The notes beneath the pieces were generated by a model. It was not told the DNA's origin and ran no database searches. It worked only from the letters and a program-made list of their open reading frames with translations. From contig NZ_JAAMPU010000108.1 in NCBI RefSeq assembly GCF_012911565.1, positions 1 through 64,000 of the forward strand: a stretch of DNA of 64,000 nucleotides, given 5' to 3'. Positions 41,224-50,213 of this stretch are shown here, piece after piece. The stretch is from Flavobacterium silvaticum. Lineage in GTDB: Bacteria; Bacteroidota; Bacteroidia; Flavobacteriales; Flavobacteriaceae. The position numbers and the translations under genes are program-made. Position 1 is the first letter of the stretch. Every line of letters starts with the position of its first letter.

Positions 41224-43443
41224 ATGATTTCCCGAATCCGACAATTCACCGACACGACCAATTTTGAAAACGCGATAAAAGTCACGTTCGCTTCGGCGGT
41301 TCCGGTATTGATCTGTTCGCACTTTGGAATTTTCCAGACCGGTTTTACCATTGCGCTCGGAGCTTTCCTCACCTACCCGAGCGACATTCCGAGCAGCCTG
41401 CGCCATAAAATCAACGGGGTTTTGGTTGCCGCATTGATCGTTTCCGGAAGCACCTTGCTCATCAATGTACTGCATCCGTACCCGTTTATACTCTATCCGA
41501 TTACCTCATTACTGATTTTTTTCATGGCGATGATCCCGGTTTACGGTAACCGCGCGAATATGGTTGCCTTTGCCGGATTATTGGCTGTTTCCCTCGCATT
41601 CGGGCATATCACAACAGGTTGGCAGATGCTGGAACAATCTGGTTTGATGCTGGCCGGCGGCTTATTTTATCTATTGGTTTCACTCGCGTTTCATTTTATC
41701 AGGCCACACAGATACACGGAACTCCAACTGGCTGAGTGTATGCGGCTAACCTCAAAATACCTGAAGTTACGCGGTGATTTATGGGATAAAGAAGCCAATC
41801 GGAACAAAATCATCGAAAAGCAACTCAATCTTCAGGTAGAACTCAACACCATACACGAAAATATCCGTGAAGTCGTGATCCGGACGCGGTTTTCTTCAGG
41901 TCATTCAGATCGGAACAGAAAGTTGCTTCTTGTTTTTATCTCGTTGGTCGAGATCATGGAACTGGCGCTGTCGACTTCTTTCGACCACAGGAAGTTGCAT
42001 GAAAAATTCGAAGGCAATGAATTCGTATTGAAAACCTATCAGAATCTCGCTTACAACTTAGCCGCGCATCTGAAGAAAATACGCCAAAGCCTTGAAAAAG
42101 GCCAGAAGTATGTGATAGAAAGCGATTTGTTCATGGATCTGCAGGCGTTCGAAACGGCGATCAAAGAGTATGAAACACAACTCGGCGCATCTGAAGCTGC
42201 CGAAGGTGTCTATCTCCTGACGAGTATGTTGCACTACGCCGAAAAACAGGTCGAACGCATCAAACTCATGGAGCGTGTCTTTTCTGGCGGAAAACTCGAA
42301 ACCAAACTCATGGGCAACCGCGATAAGGATCTGGAGAAATTCCTCGCCCCGACGTATTATCCGTGGAGTACGCTAAAGGAAAACCTGGGTTTTTCGTCTT
42401 CGATATTTCGTCATGCGCTGCGGCTCACCGTTACCATGATGTTCGGCTTTTTGATTGCCGGAATCTTCAAACTCGACAATGTCTACTGGATTTTGCTGAC
42501 CATCGTCGTCATCATGAAACCGGGTTACGGCATGACGAAAGACCGGACGTTCCAACGGATCATCGGTACTGTGGTTGGCGGCATCGTCGCTTTTGGCATT
42601 CTGTATTTCGTCCACGATTCGGTATCTATTGGCACATTGACAATACTGAGCATGATCTTGGGCTTTACGTTTACGGCAACCAATTACAAGATTGGGGTGA
42701 CCTTCGTGACCATGTATGTGGTGTTTTTGTATGCTTTACTCCAACCTGATGTGAATACAGTCATTGAACTTAGGATCCTCGACACGGTTACCGGTGCAAC
42801 ATTGGCCTTCATCGCCAATTACTTCCTGTGGCCAAGTTGGGAATACATGAGTGTCCCGGCGCATTTACGCAAAAGTATCGAAGCGAACAGAAATTACCTG
42901 AGTGAGATTTCGAGATTCTACAATGCCAAAGGCGATGTGACTACCGATTACCGGCTCGCTCGAAAAAACGCATTCATTGAAACCGGAAACCTCATGGCAT
43001 CATTCCAACGCATGTCACAGGAACCGAAGTCGAAACAGAAGCAATTGCCGAATATTTATAAACTGGCCGTATTGAACCATACCTTACTATCTGCCTCGGC
43101 ATCGCTCGGAACCTATATCCAATCGCACAAAACCTCAAAGGCATCCGACGCTTTCAATCGGGTATCGGATGTCGTCATCAAAAACCTAAACAAGACGTTG
43201 GCGTTGCTCAACATACAGGAAAAAGGCAACGAAATGCTATCGCCAGAAAAGGAAGATATGGCCCTGCGTTTCATCGAACTCAAAAAAATACGCGAAAAGG
43301 AACTGGCCGAAGGAATCGAACAAAGCGATGAATTCCGGTTGCGGATGCAGGAAGCACAATTGGTGATCGAGCAATTGGTGAACCTGTCGAATTTATCGGA
43401 GAATATTTTGAAGACGACGCAGAAGTTGTTGTCAGACAGTTAA
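41224..43443 (+). CDS. FUSC-family inner-membrane transporter (YccS/YhfK-like)
   Basis: The 739-residue protein has two blocks of about five or six membrane segments (about residues 20-165 and 390-535) separated by a long helical cytoplasmic domain and followed by another. This is the YccS/fusaric-acid-resistance layout. The second block contains the typical VYWILLTIVVIMKPGYG and RIIGTVVGG motifs. These proteins are thought to export aromatic acids or other small molecules; the substrate is unknown. The stop codon is inside a heptamer array. Confidence 0.9.
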   Translation: MISRIRQFTDTTNFENAIKVTFASAVPVLICSHFGIFQTGFTIALGAFLTYPSDIPSSLRHKINGVLVAALIVSGSTLLINVLHPYPFILYPITSLLIFFMAMIPVYGNRANMVAFAGLLAVSLAFGHITTGWQMLEQSGLMLAGGLFYLLVSLAFHFIRPHRYTELQLAECMRLTSKYLKLRGDLWDKEANRNKIIEKQLNLQVELNTIHENIREVVIRTRFSSGHSDRNRKLLLVFISLVEIMELALSTSFDHRKLHEKFEGNEFVLKTYQNLAYNLAAHLKKIRQSLEKGQKYVIESDLFMDLQAFETAIKEYETQLGASEAAEGVYLLTSMLHYAEKQVERIKLMERVFSGGKLETKLMGNRDKDLEKFLAPTYYPWSTLKENLGFSSSIFRHALRLTVTMMFGFLIAGIFKLDNVYWILLTIVVIMKPGYGMTKDRTFQRIIGTVVGGIVAFGILYFVHDSVSIGTLTILSMILGFTFTATNYKIGVTFVTMYVVFLYALLQPDVNTVIELRILDTVTGATLAFIANYFLWPSWEYMSVPAHLRKSIEANRNYLSEISRFYNAKGDVTTDYRLARKNAFIETGNLMASFQRMSQEPKSKQKQLPNIYKLAVLNHTLLSASASLGTYIQSHKTSKASDAFNRVSDVVIKNLNKTLALLNIQEKGNEMLSPEKEDMALRFIELKKIREKELAEGIEQSDEFRLRMQEAQLVIEQLVNLSNLSENILKTTQKLLSDS

Positions 43444-43477
43444 CGGTTAACAGATAACGGTTAACGGTTAACGGTTG
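43439..43477 (+). repeat. Heptanucleotide array overlapping the FUSC stop codon
   Basis: Units GTTAACG, GTTAACA, GATAACG, GTTAACG, GTTAACG run through the stop at 43441-43443. Bases 43439-43465 are the exact inverted copy of 43626-43652. Confidence 0.85.
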
Positions 43478-43619
43478 AGCTTCATGCCGGAAACGTGGTG
43501 GTTATTTGCATTTTTATATTGACAAACCCTCACAAGTCACTTAAACATTCCGTAAATACATCAATTCAAATAAAACAAGTAAGTTTCACTACAATAAGAT
43601 TGGTAGTTCTTTCCCGACA

Positions 43620-43653
43620 GTAACTGTTAACCGTTATCTGTTAACCGTTAACC
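43620..43653 (-). repeat. Heptanucleotide array overlapping the HAD-gene stop codon (inverted)
   Basis: This is the inverted 27-bp partner of 43439-43465. The minus-strand stop codon of the HAD gene (43641-43643) is inside it, so that protein ends LVNG, encoded by repeat units. Confidence 0.85.
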
Positions 43654-44435
43654 AACTCCAATGACCGCAGCGTATCAATAACACCATTATTGTTATTATC
43701 AAGCCGTGTCACAAACTTTGATACCGCAAGGATTTCCGGATGTGCGTTGACCATCGCATAGCTGTTGCTCGCGTATTGCATCATTTCGAAGTCGTTCATA
43801 TAATCGCCGAAGACAATGGTTTCATCATTTGAAATCCCAAGTTTTTCCTGCATGGTTCTAAGAGCCGTCCCTTTATTGGCGGTCAATCCCATCACATCAA
43901 GCCACAAATCGCTCGAAACGGCAGGTTTGCAACGGTCGCGGAACGAATCGAAATAATGGATGCTGTTGTGGATGGGATCGCGAAAATCTGCAATCGTGTA
44001 TTTGAGCACTTCTTCATCGAGTTCCATCAGGTCATCGACGATTTCGATATGGTTGAAGTACTTGCGGGCGTGGCTCAGGAAACGTTCATCTGAACTTTCG
44101 GCATAAGCGGTTTTGGTTCCGCAAAGCAAAATATAAGCATCGGGGATTTTGCGGCCGGTTTCGATGAGTTCTTTTACCAGAAGCTTTTCAATCGGATTCG
44201 TCGCGATGGGTTTTCCGTGGTAGACCAAATAGGTTCCGTTTTCTGCCATGAACAGCATTTCATCGCTGACCCTGTCGAAGATATCGGCCAACGTTTGGTA
44301 TTGCCGTCCGCTTGCCACGGCGAACATGATTCCTTTTTTATGAAGTTCCTCAATGGTTTTCCAGATATCGTCGGGTAGTTTGCGGGTGTCGTCCAGCAAA
44401 GTTCCGTCCATATCGGTCACTATCAGCTTGATCAT
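43641..44435 (-). CDS. HAD-superfamily Cof-type phosphatase
   Basis: The 264-residue protein has the HAD motif I with Asp8 and Asp10 (TDMDGTLLDD), a large Cof-type cap, and motif IV (VFGDYMNDFEMMQYA) preceded by Lys (NKGTALRTM). Cof-type enzymes dephosphorylate sugar phosphates, FMN, pyridoxal phosphate and similar compounds. Its start codon overlaps the mqo stop by one base, so the two are co-transcribed. Confidence 0.9.
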   Translation of the reverse strand: MIKLIVTDMDGTLLDDTRKLPDDIWKTIEELHKKGIMFAVASGRQYQTLADIFDRVSDEMLFMAENGTYLVYHGKPIATNPIEKLLVKELIETGRKIPDAYILLCGTKTAYAESSDERFLSHARKYFNHIEIVDDLMELDEEVLKYTIADFRDPIHNSIHYFDSFRDRCKPAVSSDLWLDVMGLTANKGTALRTMQEKLGISNDETIVFGDYMNDFEMMQYASNSYAMVNAHPEILAVSKFVTRLDNNNNGVIDTLRSLELVNG

Positions 44436-45931
44436 CAGTTTTCCAGTTTTAATGCCGAAGCCGTTCTTTGGCGGACTTCTTTAAGCAAAGCAGGTTTGTC
44501 GTTTAGTTTGACTCCATATGATGGAATCATCTGCCTCAATTTATATTGCCATTCACCGGATTTATGTTTTTCCGAAAAACATCTGTCAAGCAAATCGAGC
44601 ATGATCGAAGCTGTGGTCGAAGCACCTGGAGAAGCTCCCAAAAGCACTGCAAGCGAACCGTCGGCTTTGGTCACGACTTCTGTCCCGAATTCAAGGATTC
44701 CGCGTCCGCTCTCGTCTTTTTTGATAACTTGTACACGCTGCCCGGCATTTTCAAGGATCCAGTCTTCGCTTTTTGCATCCGGAACGTATTCGCGCAACAC
44801 ATCCATGCGGTCATCATCGCTCTGTCGAACCTGATCTATAAGATATTTGGTTAGCGGCAGATTGTGGAAACCGGCCGAAAGCATCGGGATTACATTGTTG
44901 GCTTTGATCGACAACGGCAAATCGAGGTACGATCCGTTCTTTAGGAATTTAGTCGAAAAACCGGCATAAGGGCCGAACAACAATTCTTTTTTCCCATTGA
45001 TCATACGTGAATCAATGTGTGGAACCGACATTGGCGGTGCTCCCACAGACGCTTTTCCGTAGACTTTGGCAAAATGTTTTTCAATGACTTCTTCATTCGT
45101 GCAACGCAGCCACTGTCCGCTGACCGGGAATCCGCCAAAACCGTTTCCTTCCGGGATATGGGCTTTTTCAAGCAACGGCAAAGATCCGCCGCCTGCACCA
45201 ATAAATACAAAGGGCGTGCGTGTCACCGATTTTTCATTCGTATCGAGATTGCGGACGGTAATTCTCCATTCCCCGTTATCCTTTTGCCTGAGGCGACGCA
45301 CTTCATGGTTGAAGAAAATCGAAATGCCTGGTTGTTCCTTTAAATAATTGAACATCGAACGTGTCAACGCCCCGAAGTTGACATCGGTACCAATTTTCAT
45401 GAATGTTGCGGCATTGACCTCATTCGGGTCGCGTCCTTCCATCACAAGCGGCATCCATTGTTTCTGGACGTCGTGATCTGTACTGAATTCCATGTCTGCA
45501 AACAGCGGATTGGCCTGAAGTGCTTCGTATCGTTTACGCAAAAACGAAACATTGTCCGTTCCCCATACAAAACTCACGTGCGGGATGCTGCGGATAAATT
45601 CCTCCGGATTCGAAACCAGTCCTTTTTCAATTAGGAAGCTCCAGAACTGGCGTGAAATCTCGAACGATTCGGCAATTTTGAGTGCCTTTGAAATATCGAC
45701 GCTTCCGTCTTTGGATTCAGGTGTGTAATTGAGTTCGCAAAAAGCGGAATGTCCTGTTCCGGCATTGTTCCATGCATCGGAACTTTCAGCGGCAGCGTGG
45801 TCGAGCCTTTCAAAGATTTGTATTCTGATATCAGGCTGCAGTTCCTTGAGCATGAGGCCTAAGGTGGCACTCATGATACCTGCGCCAATTAAGACCACAT
45901 CGGTGTGTGGCTGTATGGTTGTATCGGGCAT
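44435..45931 (-). CDS. mqo: Malate:quinone oxidoreductase
   Basis: Mqo oxidises malate to oxaloacetate and passes electrons to quinone at the inner membrane. The frame opens at 45991, but the ATG at 45931 gives the normal N-terminus (MPDTTIQPHTDVVLIGAGIMSATLG) and a family-typical 498 residues. Markers are the FAD loop, the WNNAGTGHSAFCELNYTP motif, PFVFIGAGGGSLPLLEKA and the late LLGASPGASTTASIMLD. A perfect -7 box lies 41 bp upstream. Confidence 0.96.
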   Translation of the reverse strand: MPDTTIQPHTDVVLIGAGIMSATLGLMLKELQPDIRIQIFERLDHAAAESSDAWNNAGTGHSAFCELNYTPESKDGSVDISKALKIAESFEISRQFWSFLIEKGLVSNPEEFIRSIPHVSFVWGTDNVSFLRKRYEALQANPLFADMEFSTDHDVQKQWMPLVMEGRDPNEVNAATFMKIGTDVNFGALTRSMFNYLKEQPGISIFFNHEVRRLRQKDNGEWRITVRNLDTNEKSVTRTPFVFIGAGGGSLPLLEKAHIPEGNGFGGFPVSGQWLRCTNEEVIEKHFAKVYGKASVGAPPMSVPHIDSRMINGKKELLFGPYAGFSTKFLKNGSYLDLPLSIKANNVIPMLSAGFHNLPLTKYLIDQVRQSDDDRMDVLREYVPDAKSEDWILENAGQRVQVIKKDESGRGILEFGTEVVTKADGSLAVLLGASPGASTTASIMLDLLDRCFSEKHKSGEWQYKLRQMIPSYGVKLNDKPALLKEVRQRTASALKLEN

Positions 45932-45951
45932 GGCGAAAAAAGTTGGGCGGC

Positions 45952-45980
45952 TATCTTTGTCTACCGCAGCGCAAAGATAC
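45952..45980 (-). promoter_or_regulatory. mqo promoter within a TATCTTTG...CAAAGATA palindrome
   Basis: The minus-strand -7 box TATCTTTG is at 45980-45973. The same 8-mer occurs on the plus strand at 45952-45959, so the two form an 8-bp inverted repeat with a 13-bp spacer. The plus-strand copy could serve the DUF4153 gene at 46119 or be part of an operator. Confidence 0.5.
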
Positions 45981-46118
45981 TTTGAATCCAACAGATTCCA
46001 AGGCTATTTAGAATGGTTTTAAAAGAGAAATTACGATAACGATTGAGGGGCTATCTATTATTTATTTGTATTTTTTATTTTTATTGCAGCGTGCAGAACC
46101 TAATGCATTTAGAAGATT

Positions 46119-47891
46119 ATGGAAGGAAAAATCAAGGCCGTTTCTCAAAAGATACTTTCCGTTTTAATTCAATACCCGGCAGTCCTTTTTATGTCGCTGC
46201 TGATGGTTTCGTCAATCATATATTCACTCGAATTCGAATATTCGACATATAAGCCGTTTTTACCTGCCCGGCTCATCATTGTATCATCGCTGGGCATTTC
46301 ACTTATGTTCGGAATCAAAATGCTTTCGCAGCGAATTGGAAAATCGTTGTTGCTGCATGGATTGGGTCTTTTGGTATTGGTACTGTATTTCCTGATTTCC
46401 CCATCGACCAAAGAAGAATTTACCGATGCTTACGTGTTTGTGATTTTTCCTTCGTTACTGTTATCTCATCTGTTTGTCGCGTTTGCTCCCCATTTCCAAA
46501 AAGATCCCGAAATCAGTTTCTGGCAATACAACAAAAACCTGTTCATTAATTTCTTCCTTACCGTCATTTTCACAGGCGTGCTTACCGGAGGTGTCATGCT
46601 TGCGATACTGGCCGTACAGGAATTGTTTTCCGTCGATTTTGACGACAGGATTTATCCGGAAACTTTCTTTACACTAGCCATTTTTGGCAGCACCTTTATC
46701 TTTTTGCTGTTCAATGAAAAAGGCCTCGGTCAATTGGAACGAGATGAATCTTATCCCGTCGTACTCAAATTTTTCACACAATTCGTCCTGATCCCGCTGT
46801 TGCTGATTTACATCGTAATCCTGTACTTCTATTCGGGGAAAATCCTGATCAAATGGCAATTGCCGGAAGGCTGGGTTTCGTATCTGATCCTTGCCTACTC
46901 GATCCTGGGCATTTTGGCATTGCTGCTGGTCCATCCGCTTAAAGACGATTCGGCAAAATCCTGGGTTCGTATTTTCAGCAAGGCCTTTTATCTGGCTCTT
47001 ATGCCGTTACTTATACTGCTTTTTACGGCCATTTTCACACGATTACTCGATTACGGATTTACCGAGCCGAGGTATTTTGTGCTGCTTATGGCCATCTGGC
47101 TCCTTATAATAGTCTGTTATTTTACATTCATCAGGAAATCAACAATCAAGTTTATTCCGATTTCATTGTTTACGCTTGGGCTTTTGGCGCTTGTATTTCC
47201 CTATGTGAATGTGTTTTCGACATCTATCCGAAGCCAGGAACACGAGCTTGAATTGGTGCTGAAAGACAAAAGTCTGCTTGAAAACGGAAAAATCGATTTC
47301 AAGAAAAGTGTTTCCTCTGAAACCGCATCGAATGTGGCCGACAAATTCGAATACCTGAGTGAGAGACAGCAACACGATTTCCTCAAAAAATTCATTGATT
47401 CTTCTTTTGTCGATTATCATAAAAAAGACAAGTGGTATATCCGCAGCCTTTTCCAGAATATCGTAGCTGACACGAACGACAACAGAAATAACTATGAATC
47501 ACTGTATGCAAAAGAAACGGTAACGAAAATCAGTGATTATGACTACATGGCTTCATCAGAGGAGTTGAATTACCAGGAAATCCTTATCAACGGAGACAGG
47601 TTTACGCTCAAATCAAACGCAAAAGGAACACAACAAAGATTTACGACACTTACCCTGAACGGTAAAGAAAAAGTTGACTTTTTACCTCAAATTTCAGATT
47701 TTTTCAAAAAATATCCGGCATCAGAAAATGCGCCTGAGGTAGATAGCCTGCATGCCCAATTCGACCTGGGCAACTATCATGTAAAGATCATTTTTTCTTC
47801 GATAAACAGGAAAGTCACTAAAAAACAAACAGATTATTGGTACAGTGACGCTTTGTTCCTGATACGCGAAAAAAGAAGTGTCGATAATTAA
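46119..47891 (+). CDS. DUF4153 multi-membrane protein
   Basis: The 590-residue protein has about ten membrane segments in residues 20-375, including FINFFLTVIFTGVLTGGVMLAIL and the typical ARIFSKAFY-like LHPLKDD region. A soluble C-terminal part follows (about 390-590), predicted periplasmic. I recognise it as DUF4153; the function is unknown. Its last 4 bp overlap the 3' end of ruvX on the other strand. Confidence 0.82.
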   Translation: MEGKIKAVSQKILSVLIQYPAVLFMSLLMVSSIIYSLEFEYSTYKPFLPARLIIVSSLGISLMFGIKMLSQRIGKSLLLHGLGLLVLVLYFLISPSTKEEFTDAYVFVIFPSLLLSHLFVAFAPHFQKDPEISFWQYNKNLFINFFLTVIFTGVLTGGVMLAILAVQELFSVDFDDRIYPETFFTLAIFGSTFIFLLFNEKGLGQLERDESYPVVLKFFTQFVLIPLLLIYIVILYFYSGKILIKWQLPEGWVSYLILAYSILGILALLLVHPLKDDSAKSWVRIFSKAFYLALMPLLILLFTAIFTRLLDYGFTEPRYFVLLMAIWLLIIVCYFTFIRKSTIKFIPISLFTLGLLALVFPYVNVFSTSIRSQEHELELVLKDKSLLENGKIDFKKSVSSETASNVADKFEYLSERQQHDFLKKFIDSSFVDYHKKDKWYIRSLFQNIVADTNDNRNNYESLYAKETVTKISDYDYMASSEELNYQEILINGDRFTLKSNAKGTQQRFTTLTLNGKEKVDFLPQISDFFKKYPASENAPEVDSLHAQFDLGNYHVKIIFSSINRKVTKKQTDYWYSDALFLIREKRSVDN

Positions 47892-48301
47892 ATCATCTTC
47901 CTCGTCAGATAATCACGCAATAAAATAGTCGCCGCAATCTCGTCGATCAATCCTTTGTTCTGACGTTGTTTTTTGGACAGACCGGAATCTATCATAGACT
48001 GGAACGCCATTTTGGAAGTAAACCGTTCATCAACCCGAACCACAGGAATTTGCGGAAATGCCGATTCGAATTTGGACACGAAAGCATTTATCATTTCGGC
48101 ACTTTCAGACGGTGTTCCATCCATTTGTTTCGGATCGCCGATAATGACTTTCGCCACTTTTTCTTTTGAAAAATAATCGGTTAAAAATGGCATAAGCGTT
48201 TCGGAATCGACAGTCGTCAGGCCAGAAGCGATAATTTGGAGTTCATCGGTGATGGCAATACCGGTCCGTCTTTTTCCGTAATCGAGAGCCAGGAGTCTCA
48301 T
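47888..48301 (-). CDS. ruvX: Holliday junction resolvase-like RuvX/YqgF
   Basis: The 137-residue protein has the RNase H-like fold with LALDYGKRRTGIAI at the N-terminus, VVRVDERFTSKMA in the middle and DEIAATILLRDYL at the end, which together hold the metal-binding acids. The family processes the 5' end of pre-16S rRNA and was also described as a Holliday junction resolvase. A -7 box (48326-48319, minus strand) overlaps the stop of the upstream gene. Confidence 0.94.
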   Translation of the reverse strand: MRLLALDYGKRRTGIAITDELQIIASGLTTVDSETLMPFLTDYFSKEKVAKVIIGDPKQMDGTPSESAEMINAFVSKFESAFPQIPVVRVDERFTSKMAFQSMIDSGLSKKQRQNKGLIDEIAATILLRDYLTRKMI

Positions 48302-48318
48302 ATCAATTCAATTTTGGG

Positions 48319-48326
48319 CAAAATTA
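48319..48326 (-). promoter_or_regulatory. -7 box of ruvX
   Basis: On the minus strand TAATTTTG fits TAnnTTTG, 17 bp before the ATG at 48301. Confidence 0.5.
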
Positions 48327-49400
48327 CTCAGAAGATTTGTAACTGATTTTTTGGCCGATGAAATTCGAATACGCTTTCACCTGTTTTTCAAACGATGCTT
48401 TCCGGCTTTCCGGAATCTGATCCAAAAAAGTCGTTTCGACAGTTACCGTTGCTTTTCCATTGACACGTTTCCAGATGCCGCAGCCTTGACCGTCGAGAAC
48501 CAGTATGGGCCTGAAAATCCCGTTTGCTGTAAACGTATGTTTGTGATGATCCGGATTCAATGAAGCCGATCTGTCTTTGTATCCGACAAAAAATTCATCA
48601 AAAGCCGGAAGCAACTGCGAACTCTTGCCTGCTTTTACATCATGCCACTTTGCAAAATAATAGGTATTTTGCTGGATTTCGGCTTTTTCCAACATCTTTT
48701 CATTTGATGAGACAGCCGTTTTGCAGTCGGTTTTGGAAAGGCCCGACCACCACATGAAATCAAGCAATGTTGCCGGGCCGTGACTTGTGAAGTACCTTTT
48801 GGCCAATTCCGCCAAGGCTTCTTCCCTTGAAAATTTAACTGGATTTTTTACACGTTCGGCAAGCAAGGCATACGTTTGCTCCTTCCCTTTTTTCTTTCCG
48901 GAAATGACAAGCCCGTCGAGTTCGGCAGCCATCATAAAATGCCCGCTTCTGTATTCAGATGTATTGATATTATGGTAATTGAGGATTTCCATGAGTTCCA
49001 ATCGCGTCAGGTGTTCACCATCGGACAATGCCTTTTCTATCAGCTTCAAAGCTTTTTTGAAAATCGCATCATCAAGTCCGAGCTTGCGGTCGTTCGTTCC
49101 CATCAACCTGCGGATGTTTTTTCCCGTGAGTTCAAGCATCCACGGAATATCGTCTGCCGATGTCAAATGCCACGTAGGACGCAATACATGGGTTCGGACA
49201 ATATCGGCATCATCCAAAGCTTTCTCGACATCATCTTCAGAAATCCCCGGAATACGCACACCGATTGCCCATTTTGACATGGAAAAATCCTGTGCCTGTA
49301 TCGCTCCAAGATGAGAAACTAAAGTTTTAATGGATTTGATTTCCGGGTTGATGAGTTGCTGGTTGATGAGCCGTTGTGATGCGATTTCGGTAAATTTCAT
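48324..49400 (-). CDS. HTH_42 winged-helix protein, AlkZ/YcaQ-like DNA glycosylase
   Basis: The 358-residue protein belongs to the winged-helix family that includes the bacterial DNA glycosylases AlkZ and YcaQ, which unhook interstrand cross-links or remove alkylated bases. The family's catalytic Q-x-Q/D site is represented by Gln35-Ala36-Gln37 (LGAIQAQDFS). Other family marks are THVLRPTWHLTSADDIPWM, KRYFTSHGPATLLDFMWWSG and LLPAFDEFFVGYKDRS. Enzymatic function is inferred. The start overlaps the stop of the NlpE/META gene upstream by 4 bp. Confidence 0.85.
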   Translation of the reverse strand: MKFTEIASQRLINQQLINPEIKSIKTLVSHLGAIQAQDFSMSKWAIGVRIPGISEDDVEKALDDADIVRTHVLRPTWHLTSADDIPWMLELTGKNIRRLMGTNDRKLGLDDAIFKKALKLIEKALSDGEHLTRLELMEILNYHNINTSEYRSGHFMMAAELDGLVISGKKKGKEQTYALLAERVKNPVKFSREEALAELAKRYFTSHGPATLLDFMWWSGLSKTDCKTAVSSNEKMLEKAEIQQNTYYFAKWHDVKAGKSSQLLPAFDEFFVGYKDRSASLNPDHHKHTFTANGIFRPILVLDGQGCGIWKRVNGKATVTVETTFLDQIPESRKASFEKQVKAYSNFIGQKISYKSSE

Positions 49401-50212
49401 TTGGTTGCCGCTTCGAATTTGATCAGGTTGGTTCCGCCTTTGCGAAATTGCAGCACTTGTTCGTTGGCGACAACATTATCGGCAGATTCGAGAGCCGCTT
49501 TCATCTGGTTTTCGATTTCGATGTGCGGACACGACATCATGGTTGAAACAATCTGAAATAACCTGGCCTTGCTTGCTGTAATCTCATACTTACCATTCAT
49601 TCTGTTGCAACCTGCAAAAGCAGAAAACGTGTGGTCTTTTTTGAGTTCGATGAAATACTCATTTCCTTGAGGAATCGAAACCGGTTTTCCGTTTATCTCG
49701 GTCAGTTTCCAATGGATTCCGGTCAGTTTGGGCGCTTTTTTATCTTGCGGGGCTTCGTCCGTAGTTTCGGCTTCGGCTTCAGGAAGTTTTTTCAAGGTGT
49801 ATTGATGCATCTTTATATTGTGCTCATCTACAGCCACCAGCGATTGATCCGTAACCAGAAAATGATCGTATGCTTCCCCAAAACCAGACAGGATAATGCC
49901 TTTTCCTTCCGCGTCCCATTTGAAACTGCCTTTACGTTCTATCTTATTATCTGTTTTCCCATTTCCGTATTTGGAAAAAACGTACGAGAAATCTTCGGCC
50001 AGTTCGAGTAGAACTTCGCTGTTCCTGCAATCCGGACAAGGAAATTTGCCTTTGTACAATCCAAGGTAATCGAGCGAATTTTGTGCTGTAGTATCTAATG
50101 GCTGGGCAGATGTGTCACCAATTTCAGTCGGTGCCGGTTCCGGATCTTTGGCTTTCTTTGGCTGGCAGGAAACGATTAGTATCGATACCGCCAGAAATAG
50201 TAATCGGTTCAT
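49397..50212 (-). CDS. NlpE-like plus META-domain lipoprotein
   Basis: The 271-residue protein has a lipoprotein signal (MNRLLFLAVSILIVSC, lipid Cys16), an NlpE-type N-terminal barrel with the CPDC motif (Cys59 and Cys62; LGLYKGKFPCPDC) and a C-terminal META/HslJ-like domain (about 160-265; WKLTEINGKPV, FAGCNRMNGKYEI, MMSCPHIEIE). NlpE senses copper or surface contact in enterobacteria; META proteins are linked to envelope stress or heat resistance. The combined protein is likely an outer-membrane envelope-stress lipoprotein. Confidence 0.88.
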   Translation of the reverse strand: MNRLLFLAVSILIVSCQPKKAKDPEPAPTEIGDTSAQPLDTTAQNSLDYLGLYKGKFPCPDCRNSEVLLELAEDFSYVFSKYGNGKTDNKIERKGSFKWDAEGKGIILSGFGEAYDHFLVTDQSLVAVDEHNIKMHQYTLKKLPEAEAETTDEAPQDKKAPKLTGIHWKLTEINGKPVSIPQGNEYFIELKKDHTFSAFAGCNRMNGKYEITASKARLFQIVSTMMSCPHIEIENQMKAALESADNVVANEQVLQFRKGGTNLIKFEAATK

Positions 50213-50213
50213 A

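Noticed and set aside
10312-43653. Heptamer arrays as CRISPR arrays
   Set aside because: The units are 7 bp with no spacers, and no cas genes are present.
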